A DNA stretch of 48,259 nucleotides from Oscillospiraceae bacterium (lineage in GTDB: Bacteria > Bacillota > Clostridia > Oscillospirales > CAG-272). The stretch spans positions 1 through 48,259 of the forward strand of contig SVTO01000017.1 in the NCBI GenBank assembly GCA_015063745.1, given 5' to 3'. The notes below the pieces were generated by a model that saw only the letters and a list, made by a program, of their open reading frames with translations, was not told where the DNA came from and did no database searches. The translations under genes and the position numbers were made by a program. Each line of letters begins with the position of its first letter. Position 1 is the stretch's first letter. Below are positions 1 through 7,645 of the stretch, one piece after another.

Positions 1-21
1 TAAATTCTCCAGATTCCGTAA

Positions 22-80
22 CCGAATTCTCTTTTCCTTCTCATGAAAAAGAGAGAATCGGTTTCCAATTCTCTCTTTTC
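22..80 (+). promoter_or_regulatory. Overlapping inverted repeats before the first PHP gene
   Basis: Three arms are visible: AATTCTCTTTT near 26-36, GAAAAAGAGAGAAT at 45-58, and ATTCTCTCTTTTC at 68-80. The middle arm can pair with either outer arm, so two hairpins are mutually exclusive. It could be the terminator of a gene left of the window, or an attenuator. A TTGACA at 113-118 lies between it and the next gene, but no good -10 is seen at 17 bp. Confidence 0.4.
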
Positions 81-160
81 GTTGTTTTATTGGATTTTCT
101 TTACCCCAACTATTGACATTGAGCCAATAAATTTTAGTAAGCACTGAGAAGGAGAAACGT

Positions 161-1081
161 ATGAGAATCAGACAACAGGCGTTCATCGATCCGGACAAAA
201 AGATGCTCAAAGGCGGTCTCCATATCCATACCACCCGTTCCGACGGACACAATTATCCGGAAGAGACCATACAGGAATATTATGAACAAGGATACGATTT
301 TTTGTCGCTAACCGATCACCGTATATACAATTACAAAAATTTCCGTCCCGACCTGCCCATTACCGTCATTCCGGGTATGGAAAATGACTGTGCTTTCCGG
401 TGGCTTCCCTACCATACGGTATGTCTTGGACCGGTCAAAGAAGAAGGCAATGGTTACGAACAGGACGAAAAATTCGATTGCCTTGAGATACATGATGATG
501 AAATGTGCCATGCCTGGCTGAAAGAAATCCATGACAGAAAAAATCAGACAATTTACTGCCATCCGGAATGGAGCCATACCCAGGCGGTAATTTTTGAAAA
601 CCATACGGAACATTTTGCCATGGAAATCTGGAACTCCGGCTCTGCGATCAGCTGCAACATAGACAAAGACGCCCCGTACTGGGACGAAATCCTGGGTCAG
701 GGCAAAGTGATTTACGGGGTTGCGGCAGACGATGCTCATCAGAAATATAAAATGGGCAAGGGATGGGTTATGGTCAATGCGGAAAACGATGTCAACTCCA
801 TTCTGGAAGCCCTGAAAAACGGTGCGTTCTATTCTTCGTGTGGTCCGGAGATATATGATTTCTACATAGACGGCAGTACGGCGGTAATCGAATGTTCTCC
901 TGTGACGAAGATAGGATTATACTGTGACATGCACTTGCCGCAGCTGAAGCGGTCGGCTTCCGGCGAACTGGTTCGTGCAGAATTTCAAATACCGGGTTAC
1001 GACTATGTTCGCGTCACTGTCACGGACAGCGAGGGGAATAAGGCATGGACAAATCCGATATTCCTGGATGGGAGAAAATGA
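161..1081 (+). CDS. PHP-domain metal-dependent phosphoesterase
   Basis: A 306-residue cytoplasmic protein of the PHP (polymerase and histidinol phosphatase) superfamily, whose members use a divalent metal cluster to hydrolyse phosphoesters. The ligand set is visible: HIH at residues 21-23 with a following SDG, LTDH around 50-53, a CHPEWS segment near 133, and AADDAH near 190, which supplies the late Asp/His pair. The start is backed by AAGGAG at 150-155, six bases upstream. It is longer than and different from the four tandem PHP genes at 19.0-21.8 kb, so it is not part of that array. The substrate is unknown. It stands alone, followed at once by a strong terminator and then the large non-coding element. 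Confidence 0.85.
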   Translation: MRIRQQAFIDPDKKMLKGGLHIHTTRSDGHNYPEETIQEYYEQGYDFLSLTDHRIYNYKNFRPDLPITVIPGMENDCAFRWLPYHTVCLGPVKEEGNGYEQDEKFDCLEIHDDEMCHAWLKEIHDRKNQTIYCHPEWSHTQAVIFENHTEHFAMEIWNSGSAISCNIDKDAPYWDEILGQGKVIYGVAADDAHQKYKMGKGWVMVNAENDVNSILEALKNGAFYSSCGPEIYDFYIDGSTAVIECSPVTKIGLYCDMHLPQLKRSASGELVRAEFQIPGYDYVRVTVTDSEGNKAWTNPIFLDGRK

Positions 1082-1105
1082 GGCAACCCTTCGGGGGAGT
1101 TTTTT

Positions 1106-1149
1106 GCCGCTGTACTGAGGAAAGCTTTTCCTCGGAACAGCGGCTTTTT
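1106..1149 (+). terminator. Rho-independent terminator of the first PHP gene
   Basis: The stem GCCGCTGT (1106-1113) pairs with ACAGCGGC (1137-1144), with a second inner stem GAGGAAAG/CTTTTCCTC, followed by a run of T. It sits 25 bp after the stop codon. Confidence 0.9.
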
Positions 1150-1219
1150 GGTTGGTTTTTTCTTGCTTGTTTCTTTTTTCTCTCTATGGTTTGTATATCT
1201 AAATCGCTTATTCTTTTTT

Positions 1220-1279
1220 GTCCTACACGGACGGGTGGCTATTTACTACTCATTGTTTGTATTAAATCGTTTATTTTTT
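1220..1279 (-). repeat. Left outer hairpin unit of large element copy 1
   Basis: A GTCC-loop-GGAC hairpin at 1220-1232, then ACTACTC and a degenerate 20-nt stretch ending in a T run, leads into the core. It is the inverted counterpart of the units on the right side at 1976-2165. Hairpin to hairpin spacing to the core is 62 bp. A further partial unit seems to extend left to about 1177. Confidence 0.75.
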
Positions 1280-1353
1280 GTGTCCTGTGCGGACGGCACT
1301 TAGAGGGACCTGCCAAAGCGAGGCCCCTCTAAGAACTCCCCCGCTTTATTAAG
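1280..1353 (+). repeat. Terminal inverted repeat, left end of copy 1
   Basis: It begins GTGTCCTGTGCGGACGGCAC and contains the hairpin CTTAGAGGG (1299-1307) / CCCTCTAAG (1325-1333), then AACTCCCCCGCTT. The first 28 bases are identical to the reverse complement of the right end. Confidence 0.9.
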
Positions 1354-1900
1354 AGCATCGTTGGTCCGGTATTGGTTGTTGGTGTTGTCAAAGTAGTGGA
1401 GGATGTAAATCAGCGCTGACCGCGGTAGGGGTGCGAGGGTGGAGGAATACTGTTGGGATAAGATATTGTTTAGCCGTGTACAGTGATATAGTATGGGTTC
1501 TGTCTCATCCGTGCTAACCGCGCGAAGACTGAATGGCAGTCCTAAGACATGGCGGTCAGCCGGGATTTATAATGCACCCAACCTTGTACTGTAGGCGAAC
1601 CCACCCTTAGTTTGCACAACCTGTCAGCGGTCAAACTCCCCTATTCATCCTGCGGCAGCCTAATTAAAAAGAAACTCCACTACTGAACCCAATAAACCTC
1701 TACCCAACAACCTCTCCCAACGCACCAAGCGGCAGCGTAATTCTTTCTGCACGGTTCTTCGTTCTGTGCACAAACCCACTACTAAACCCAACCACCCGTC
1801 AACGGTATCTCCCCACTAATGCACCCCTTCGGCGGTTAGCCATAATTGAAAAACGAAATTGCCAAACCCAAAGAAACAGCAAAACCGAACCAAGAAAACC

Positions 1901-1975
1901 CTTAATCTAAGCGGGGGAGTTCTTAGAGGGGCCTCGCGCCTGGAGGCCCCTCTAAGTGCCGTCCGCACAGGACAC
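1901..1975 (-). repeat. Terminal inverted repeat, right end of copy 1
   Basis: This is the reverse complement of the left end, with the perfect inner hairpin CTTAGAGGGGCCT (1922-1934) / AGGCCCCTCTAAG (1944-1956). It ends with a GTCC-GCACA-GGAC hairpin that is also the first unit of the outward array. Confidence 0.9.
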
Positions 1976-2165
1976 CAAAAATAAACGCTCTGCATGACAC
2001 AAAGAGTAGTAAAAGAATAGCCGTCCGCACAGGACAAAAAATTAAAGGATTTAAACCAAACAAAGAGTAGTAAAAGAATACCCGTCCGCCAAGGACAAAA
2101 AACAATAAACGCCAGCACGACCCATCAAGTAGTAAAAAACCCGCCGTCCGCCAAGGACAAAAAAT
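1961..2165 (+). repeat. Array of ~62-bp hairpin units, right flank of copy 1
   Basis: GTCC/GGAC hairpins begin at 1961, 2023, 2084 and 2146, a period of 62, 61 and 62 bp. Loops are GCACA or GCCAA. Each hairpin is followed by an A run, about 20 semi-variable bases, and CAAAGAGTAGTAAAAGA. The variable part is degenerate rather than unique (an AACG core recurs), so this is not a CRISPR array. Confidence 0.8.
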
Positions 2166-2241
2166 AGAGAGAACACCCAAAAACCCAGCACATCCCAAAG
2201 GAAAGTTTACAAATAATTATAAACACATTTGCGGAATATAA

Positions 2242-2270
2242 TTGACTTTTTCACGAAAATAGTATACAAT
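2242..2270 (+). promoter_or_regulatory. Sigma-A promoter of the transketolase pair
   Basis: TTGACT (2242-2247), a 17-bp spacer and TACAAT (2265-2270). A small GTCCG/CGGAC hairpin lies in the leader near 2294-2311. Confidence 0.8.
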
Positions 2271-2359
2271 AATACTGTATGAAATAAAATGCTGTCCGAG
2301 TATCCGGACGGCGAAAGAATAAACAGAAAGGCGCGGTTATATACCGTAAAGGTCTTTTT

Positions 2360-3184
2360 ATGGACAAGCAAAGAAAGAGCGAACTTATGGAAATCGCCCG
2401 TCAGATCCGTATCGGCACAGTGAAAGCGGTTCACGCAGCCAAGAGCGGCCACCCCGGTGGATCTCTCTCCATCGCGGACGTCCTGACGTATCTGTATTTT
2501 GAAGAAATGAATATCGACCCCAAGAACCCCACCGCACAGTCCCGCGACAGACTGGTTCTGTCCAAGGGTCACTGCGCACCCGGTCTGTACTCCGCACTGG
2601 CACACAGAGGCTACTTCCCCGTAGAAGATCTGGTAACACTGCGTAAGACCACCAGCTACCTGCAGGGTCACCCGGACATGAAGCACACCCCCGGCGTAGA
2701 TATGTCCTCCGGTTCTCTGGGACAGGGCGTATCCGTAGCCTGCGGTATGGCGCTGGCATCCAAGCTGGACAATTCTCCCCGCAGAATTTACGCAATCATG
2801 GGCGACGGCGAATCTCAGGAAGGCGAAGTATGGGAAGCAGCAATGTTTGCAGCTCACTATAAGCTGTCCAACCTGTGCTGGCTGCTGGACTTCAACGGCC
2901 TGCAGATCGACGGTAAGATCACCGACGTTATGAATCCCACTCCCTATGACAAGAAGTTCGACGCATTCGGCTGGAACGTAGTGGAATGTGACGCACACGA
3001 TTTCGACTCCATCGAAGCCGCATACAAGGCAGCCCGCGCATGCACCGACAAGCCCACTGTGATCATTTCTCACAGCACCAAGGGTAAGGGCGTATCCTTT
3101 ATGGAAAACCAGGCAAGCTGGCACGGCGCGGCACCGAACGACGAACAGTTCGAGATCGCAATGAAGGATCTGGGCGCCAACTGA
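2360..3184 (+). CDS. Transketolase, N-terminal subunit
   Basis: This 274-residue protein is the thiamine-diphosphate-binding half of a split transketolase, which moves two-carbon units between sugar phosphates in the non-oxidative pentose phosphate pathway. Visible features are GHPGGSLS from residue 30, SKGH at 68-71, QGHPD at 102-106, GSLGQG near 118-123, and the cofactor motif GDGESQEGEVWEAA from 148, ending with a conserved Asn near 179. It ends where full-length transketolase would continue into the pyrimidine-binding domain, which is encoded by the next gene 33 bp downstream. The two chains are expected to form one heteromeric enzyme. AAAGG lies about 8 bases before the ATG. Confidence 0.93.
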   Translation: MDKQRKSELMEIARQIRIGTVKAVHAAKSGHPGGSLSIADVLTYLYFEEMNIDPKNPTAQSRDRLVLSKGHCAPGLYSALAHRGYFPVEDLVTLRKTTSYLQGHPDMKHTPGVDMSSGSLGQGVSVACGMALASKLDNSPRRIYAIMGDGESQEGEVWEAAMFAAHYKLSNLCWLLDFNGLQIDGKITDVMNPTPYDKKFDAFGWNVVECDAHDFDSIEAAYKAARACTDKPTVIISHSTKGKGVSFMENQASWHGAAPNDEQFEIAMKDLGAN

Positions 3185-3217
3185 GGCCCGGAAAATACGG
3201 AAAGGATAGAATGATTT

Positions 3218-4156
3218 ATGGCTGATAAAATTGCTACCCGTGAATCCTACGGTAAGGCGCTTGCCGAATTCGGTGCGATTTACGAAAATCTGGTGGTTCT
3301 GGATGCTGACCTTGCTGCCGCAACCAAGACCGGTACTTTCAAGAAGGCATTCCCGGAACGTTTCTTTGACTGCGGTATCGCAGAAAACAACATGATCGCC
3401 GCTGCTGTAGGTATGTCCCTGTGCGGCAAGATCCCCTTCGCATCCACCTTCGCGATGTTCGCTGCCGGCCGTTCCTTCGAACAGGTCCGCAACGCCATCG
3501 GTTATCCTCATAACAACGTAAAGATCGGTGCTACCCACGCAGGTATCACTGTTGGTGAAGACGGCGCGACCCACCAGTGCAACGAAGACATTGCCCTGAT
3601 GCGCACCATCCCCGGCATGGTAATCCTGAACCCCGCAGACGATACCGAAGCCCGTCTGGCAGTTAAGGCTGCTATCGAACACGACGGCCCCGTATACCTG
3701 CGCTTCGGCAGAATGGCAGTTCCGGTACTGTACGGCGATGACTATGAATTCAAGATCGGTAAGGGCGTTAAGATGGCCGACGGTACTGACGTGGCCCTCA
3801 TCGCTACCGGTATCGAAGTGGAACAGGCTCTGCTGGCCCGTGAAATCCTGGCCGCTGAAGGCATCTCTGCTTCCGTTGTAAATATCTCCACCATCAAGCC
3901 CCTCGATGAAGAACTCGTTGTTGCAGAAGCAACCCGCTGCGGCGCTGTTGTTACCTGCGAAGAACACAGCATCATCGGCGGTCTCGGCGGCGCAGTCTGC
4001 GAATGCCTGGCTGAAAAGAAGCCCACCCCCGTACTCCGCATCGGCGTGCAGGACGTGTTCGGTCGCTCCGGCCCCGCAAAGGAACTCGTTTCCTACTATG
4101 GCCTCGACGCCGCTTCCATCGCAGCAAAAGCCAAAGCCGCCATTGCCCTCAAATAA
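3218..4156 (+). CDS. Transketolase, C-terminal subunit
   Basis: This 312-residue protein is the other half of the split transketolase: the pyrimidine-binding domain followed by the C-terminal domain. The segment DCGIAENNMI at residues 51-60 carries the conserved Glu that activates the thiamine ring, FASTFAMF lies near 75-82, and the GVQDVFGRSG stretch is in the C-terminal domain. It is co-transcribed with the N-terminal subunit. Deoxyxylulose-phosphate synthase is a related fold, but the split arrangement and motifs fit transketolase. AAAGGA is about 11 bases ahead of the ATG. Downstream lie a terminator and a ~215-bp structured repeat. Confidence 0.93.
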   Translation: MADKIATRESYGKALAEFGAIYENLVVLDADLAAATKTGTFKKAFPERFFDCGIAENNMIAAAVGMSLCGKIPFASTFAMFAAGRSFEQVRNAIGYPHNNVKIGATHAGITVGEDGATHQCNEDIALMRTIPGMVILNPADDTEARLAVKAAIEHDGPVYLRFGRMAVPVLYGDDYEFKIGKGVKMADGTDVALIATGIEVEQALLAREILAAEGISASVVNISTIKPLDEELVVAEATRCGAVVTCEEHSIIGGLGGAVCECLAEKKPTPVLRIGVQDVFGRSGPAKELVSYYGLDAASIAAKAKAAIALK

Positions 4157-4169
4157 TCAAAGCACCCAC

Positions 4170-4205
4170 GCAAAGGCTCGCTTCATGGCGGGCTTTTGCT
4201 TTTTT
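4170..4205 (+). terminator. Terminator after transketolase
   Basis: A GCAAAGGCTCGC / GCGGGCTTTTGC hairpin followed by six T residues, about 15 bp after the stop codon. Confidence 0.75.
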
Positions 4206-4421
4206 GGGGGAACGGGGTCGCTTTTTGAAAAAAGCTTGGTGGAGTTTGACGAGACAAACTCCGAAAAACATTTTGAAAAAGGGTTATGTCGTTAGTGGGT
4301 ACCTAATCGTTAGACAATGTATTCTGCGTAGCCATAGGGTACCATCCGACTCTCACCCTAAAACCGTAGGGGAGTAGCTTGCTGCTCCCGCAAACGAACG
4401 ATTTCGACCCAAACGTCCCGC
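4206..4421. repeat. Structured intergenic repeat, copy A
   Basis: A ~215-bp block with a second diverged copy at 11463-11675. Both contain the hairpin GGAGTTTG/CAAACTCC (here 4241-4262), two GGTACC segments that can pair (4298-4303 and 4338-4343), and a stem-loop at 4370-4389 whose pairs change in a compensated way between copies. It follows the tkt terminator directly. No reading frame is convincing. It may be a mobile palindromic element or a structured 3' RNA. Confidence 0.75.
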
Positions 4422-4485
4422 TGCAGATCATACTTTCCCGCCATGTTCCCCCCCCAAAAAATCCCGCAACACAATGAAAAACCTC

Positions 4486-4514
4486 TTGCAAATTCCTGCG
4501 TTCTATAGTATAAT
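4486..4514 (+). promoter_or_regulatory. recA promoter
   Basis: TTGCAA (4486-4491), a 17-bp spacer and TATAAT (4509-4514), 84 bp before the recA start. Confidence 0.85.
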
Positions 4515-4524
4515 ATAAGAAAAA

Positions 4525-4538
4525 CGAAAATTTGTTCG
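4525..4538 (+). promoter_or_regulatory. LexA (SOS) operator of recA
   Basis: CGAAAATTTGTTCG differs at one position from the symmetric core GAAC-N4-GTTC used by Firmicutes LexA. It lies about 10 bp after the -10, where a bound repressor would block initiation. DNA damage induction of recA and probably of the following repair genes is inferred. Confidence 0.8.
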
Positions 4539-4597
4539 ATTTTTGAAAATCATCATCATGAATACAAGAGGGAAACCATATCCCGGAAAGGATACAC

Positions 4598-5719
4598 ATG
4601 ACTAAGACCAAGAAAAAAGCCGCTGACAATTTCGCTGAAAGAACCGCTGAAGAAAAGAAGAAAGCATTGGATACCGCCATTGCCCAGATCGAGAAGGATT
4701 ACGGCAAGGGTGCGATCATGAAGATGGGTGAAAACGCCCGTATGAACGTTTCCGCTGTTTCTACCGGTTCCATTGCCCTTGACCTGGCGCTGGGTATCGG
4801 CGGTCTGCCCAAGGGACGAATTGTGGAGATCTACGGTCCCGAATCTTCCGGTAAGACCACGTTGGCTCTGTCCGCGGCGGCAGAAGTACAGAAGATCGGC
4901 GGACAGGCGGCCTTCATCGACGCGGAACACGCTCTGGATCCCGTATACGCCAAGGCCATCGGTGTGGATATTGACAATCTGCTCGTATCCCAGCCCGACA
5001 GCGGTGAACAGGCGCTGGAGATCTGCGAAGCGCTGGTACGTTCCGGTGCGGTGGACATTATCGTAATCGACTCCGTAGCCGCTCTGGTTCCCCAGCAGGA
5101 AATCGACGGCGACATGGGTGCATCCCACGTAGGTCTGCAGGCACGACTGATGTCCCAGGCACTGCGTAAGCTGTCCGGTACGATTGCGAAGACCAACTGT
5201 ATTGTTATCTTCATCAACCAGCTCCGTGAAAAGGTAGGCGTAATGTACGGCAACCCGGAAACCACCACCGGCGGCCGTGCGCTGAAGTTCTACGCCTCCG
5301 TCCGTATCGACATCCGCAAGACGGAAGCGCTGAAGAAGGGTACGGAAGTATACGGCAACAGAGTAAAGTGCAAGATTGTAAAGAATAAAGTAGCGCCGCC
5401 CTTCACCGTAGCGGAATTCGACATTCTCTACGGCACCGGCATTTCCAAGTCCAGCGAAATCATGGACATGGCGGTAGAATTGGGTATTCTGGAAAAATCC
5501 GGCGCATGGTTCTACTATGACGGCAACCGGATCGGCCAGGGCAAGGACAACGCCCGTGCGTTCATCGAAGGAGATCCGGCGCTGTTTGCGGAACTGGAAG
5601 AAAAGGTACGTGAAAAGGGCGCATCCGTTCTGGACCGTGACGAAATCGAAGACGATGACGACGATGAAGAACTGGACATCCGCCTGCTGGATCTGGAGGA
5701 AGACGAAGACGAGGAATAA
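4598..5719 (+). CDS. recA: Recombinase RecA
   Basis: RecA forms ATP-dependent filaments on single-stranded DNA, drives strand exchange and stimulates LexA self-cleavage. The 373-residue protein has Walker A GPESSGKT at 80-87, the catalytic-region FIDAEHALD at 107-115, Walker B around [13 protein letters not shown] at 153-165, and the DNA-binding loop region [13 protein letters not shown]. The N-terminus is lysine-rich, about 20 residues longer than in E. coli. The C-terminus is a very acidic tail (348-373), as in many RecA proteins where it restrains DNA binding. GGAAAGGA precedes the ATG. It heads a run with recF, recX and rimO. Confidence 0.98.
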   Translation: MTKTKKKAADNFAERTAEEKKKALDTAIAQIEKDYGKGAIMKMGENARMNVSAVSTGSIALDLALGIGGLPKGRIVEIYGPESSGKTTLALSAAAEVQKIGGQAAFIDAEHALDPVYAKAIGVDIDNLLVSQPDSGEQALEICEALVRSGAVDIIVIDSVAALVPQQEIDGDMGASHVGLQARLMSQALRKLSGTIAKTNCIVIFINQLREKVGVMYGNPETTTGGRALKFYASVRIDIRKTEALKKGTEVYGNRVKCKIVKNKVAPPFTVAEFDILYGTGISKSSEIMDMAVELGILEKSGAWFYYDGNRIGQGKDNARAFIEGDPALFAELEEKVREKGASVLDRDEIEDDDDDEELDIRLLDLEEDEDEE

Positions 5720-5789
5720 TCCTCCTCTGCGGGAAGGTATAGGATTCAGCCTCCGATCCGCGGCAAAAATCACAGAACACAGGTAAATT

Positions 5790-6986
5790 ATGATAAGGCA
5801 GATTGAATTTCAGGATTACCGCAACATGGAAACCTGTGCGGTGGAATTTACCGAAGGCGTCAATGTCCTGTGCGGCATGAATGCCCAGGGAAAATCGAAT
5901 ATTCTGGAAGGGATATACTACTTTGCCAGAGGCCGGTCGTTCAGAGGTGCCCATGACAAGGAGCTGATCCGTTTCGGCTGTCCCTACGCGAAAATGCGGC
6001 TGGATATGCTCCGAGAGGGGTATCAGTATCCCACGGTACTGGAAGCCTACCTGCCGAAAACCGGGCGTAAGGTATTCCACAAAAACGGCGCACAGCTGTC
6101 CTCCGTGGTGGAGATGATGGGAAACCTGCGGGCTGTTCTGTTCTGTCCCGCCCATCTGTCCATGGTAACGGGCGGACCGCTGGAGAGACGCACCTTTCTG
6201 GACATCGCCATCGCCCAGCTTTCGCCCCTGTATCTGACCCACGTAAGGCGGTATGCCAAGCTGCTGGCGGAGCGCAATGCCCTGCTGAAGCTGGCGGCCG
6301 GCGGACATCCCGTAACCGATGCGGAATGGGAGGTTTACGCCGAGGGACTGAGCATCCACGGTGCGGAGATCGCGGCTTTCCGCAAGGAATACGTATCCCT
6401 GCTGGCGGAATCCGCGGCGGTATACTTTGCGGGTATGACGGGCGGTGCGGAAGTACCCGGCGTGATCTACCAGAGCCATGCCCTGACGGAAGAGGACGAC
6501 GCCCCCTGTTATCTGACCTCCCACACGGCACAGAATCCGCCCCAGTCCATGCGTGCTCAGCTGAAGGAAAAGCTGACGGTGCATCTGGACAGGGAAATCC
6601 TGCTGGGTTCGACCCTTGCGGGCATACATAAGGACGACATCCGCCTGACCTTAAACGGCAGAGAAGCCAAGCTGTACGCATCCCAGGGACAGCAGAGAAG
6701 CTTTGTTCTGGCGCTGAAGCTGGCGGAAGGCGGCATTGCGGCAAAATGCGGCGAAGCGGCTCCGGTATTTCTGCTGGACGACGTATTCTCTGAGCTGGAC
6801 GAAAACCGTCGTGCCTTCATGATGGAAAAACTCACGGGACGGCAGATCATCGTGACCTCCTGCGAGCCTGGCGTGATCCCGTCGAAGTACCGGGATGCGG
6901 ATATATCCTTCCGACGGGTGGAAAACGGCAGCGTACGACCCCTGACCGAGGCAGAAAAAGACGGGAATGAGGAGGCAGCAACATGA
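5790..6986 (+). CDS. recF: DNA replication and repair protein RecF
   Basis: RecF is an SMC-like ATPase that helps load RecA at gaps through RecR and RecO. This 398-residue protein has Walker A GMNAQGKSN at 29-37, the ABC-type signature YASQGQQRSF near residue 293 and the Walker B-like FLLDDVFSELD near 329. Its position is unusual: in most bacteria recF lies beside dnaA and dnaN at the replication origin, but here it is 70 bp after recA and overlaps recX by four bases. Co-expression with RecA under the LexA-type promoter is inferred. A short AAATT precedes the ATG and the ribosome binding site is weak. Confidence 0.95.
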   Translation: MIRQIEFQDYRNMETCAVEFTEGVNVLCGMNAQGKSNILEGIYYFARGRSFRGAHDKELIRFGCPYAKMRLDMLREGYQYPTVLEAYLPKTGRKVFHKNGAQLSSVVEMMGNLRAVLFCPAHLSMVTGGPLERRTFLDIAIAQLSPLYLTHVRRYAKLLAERNALLKLAAGGHPVTDAEWEVYAEGLSIHGAEIAAFRKEYVSLLAESAAVYFAGMTGGAEVPGVIYQSHALTEEDDAPCYLTSHTAQNPPQSMRAQLKEKLTVHLDREILLGSTLAGIHKDDIRLTLNGREAKLYASQGQQRSFVLALKLAEGGIAAKCGEAAPVFLLDDVFSELDENRRAFMMEKLTGRQIIVTSCEPGVIPSKYRDADISFRRVENGSVRPLTEAEKDGNEEAAT

Positions 6987-7645
6987 TCTGCTCATCCGTA
7001 CTCATAAGCGAAACCGACGTGTTCGTCACCATAGCGGGAGAGAGCGGAACGGAGGAAAAGATTCTCTCCCCCAACCGCTGGAAACGGCTGACCCGGCAGA
7101 TGGGCTGGCCCGAACCGCCGACGGCACCGTTCCCCATCACCGCAGAATTCTACGACCGGCTGACCAGAGAAAGCCTTTTGACCACCGCCATCCGGTACGC
7201 GGCCAGAATCCAGTCCCTGTCCCCGAAAAGCCGGCGCGAGCTGATCCGCAGAATCCGTGAAAAGGGCTACAAAACCGACATAGCGGAAGAAGCGGCGGAT
7301 TTTCTGGTGAAAAAGGGGTATCTGAAGGAGCACGATCAGGCCTACGCCATGGCAGAAAACGCCGTCACCCGGAAGCATTACGGCAGACAGCGCATCGCGG
7401 CCTCCCTGCTGTCCCACGGATACGAAAGCGACACCGTCCGTGCGGTACTGGAGGAGATCCCCGATGATCTGGTGGAAGAAGCCCTGCGGGTGGTAATGAA
7501 ACGAAAATACGATCCCTTTCCCACCGAAGGAGCGGAGCGCAGAAAGGCATACGCCTCCTTAATGCGGCTGGGATTCACGGGAAGTGAAATACAAAACGCA
7601 ATCCAAAATCAGAAGGAGCCGGGGGATGAAGAGTTCCCCACATGA
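6983..7645 (+). CDS. recX: Regulatory protein RecX
   Basis: RecX binds RecA and modulates filament growth and activity. This 220-residue protein shows the three-helix repeats of the family: SRRELIRRIREKGY, then EAADFLVKKGYLKEHDQAYAMAENAVTRKHYG, and later RIAASLLSHGY and EALRVVMKRKY. The N-terminal ~60 residues are a variable lead-in. It overlaps the recF stop by ATGA, so it is probably translationally coupled. Its place directly after recA and recF fits the common recA-recX pairing. Confidence 0.88.
   Translation: MICSSVLISETDVFVTIAGESGTEEKILSPNRWKRLTRQMGWPEPPTAPFPITAEFYDRLTRESLLTTAIRYAARIQSLSPKSRRELIRRIREKGYKTDIAEEAADFLVKKGYLKEHDQAYAMAENAVTRKHYGRQRIAASLLSHGYESDTVRAVLEEIPDDLVEEALRVVMKRKYDPFPTEGAERRKAYASLMRLGFTGSEIQNAIQNQKEPGDEEFPT

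Larger units (their letters stand above)
1280..1975. repeat. Large non-coding inverted-repeat element, core of copy 1 (696 bp)
   Basis: This block has a second copy at 47375-48069 (695 bp), about 59 differences and one 1-nt gap by hand alignment, roughly 91% identity. Both ends carry a ~75-bp imperfect terminal inverted repeat that contains its own hairpin. No reading frame in it has a ribosome binding site or a recognisable protein. Exact complementary 9-mers occur at 1374-1382/1704-1712, 1393-1401/1675-1683, 1415-1423/1552-1560 and 1513-1521/1832-1840, and a local hairpin at 1527-1541. By chance about one 9-bp match would be expected in 700 bp, so the set is suggestive of a folded RNA but not proof. 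The transcribed strand is unknown. It could be a non-autonomous mobile element, a large structured RNA gene, or both. I cannot assign it to a named RNA family. Confidence 0.85.

Noticed and set aside
1280..1975. Known giant RNA such as ROOL, GOLLD or OLE, or a group II intron
   Set aside because: Length is similar to some large RNAs, but I could not identify their conserved blocks, and no domain V-type intron hairpin or reverse transcriptase is present. Inverted hairpin ends and two local copies are not typical of those RNAs. A model search is needed before naming.
1961..2165. CRISPR array
   Set aside because: The period is regular, but the repeats are imperfect, the spacers share a consensus, the left side is inverted, and no cas gene is present.
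1816..2198. Short proteins with FCPxRT repeats read from the element on the minus strand
   Set aside because: They arise from the repeated hairpins, have no ribosome binding site and cross non-coding ends.
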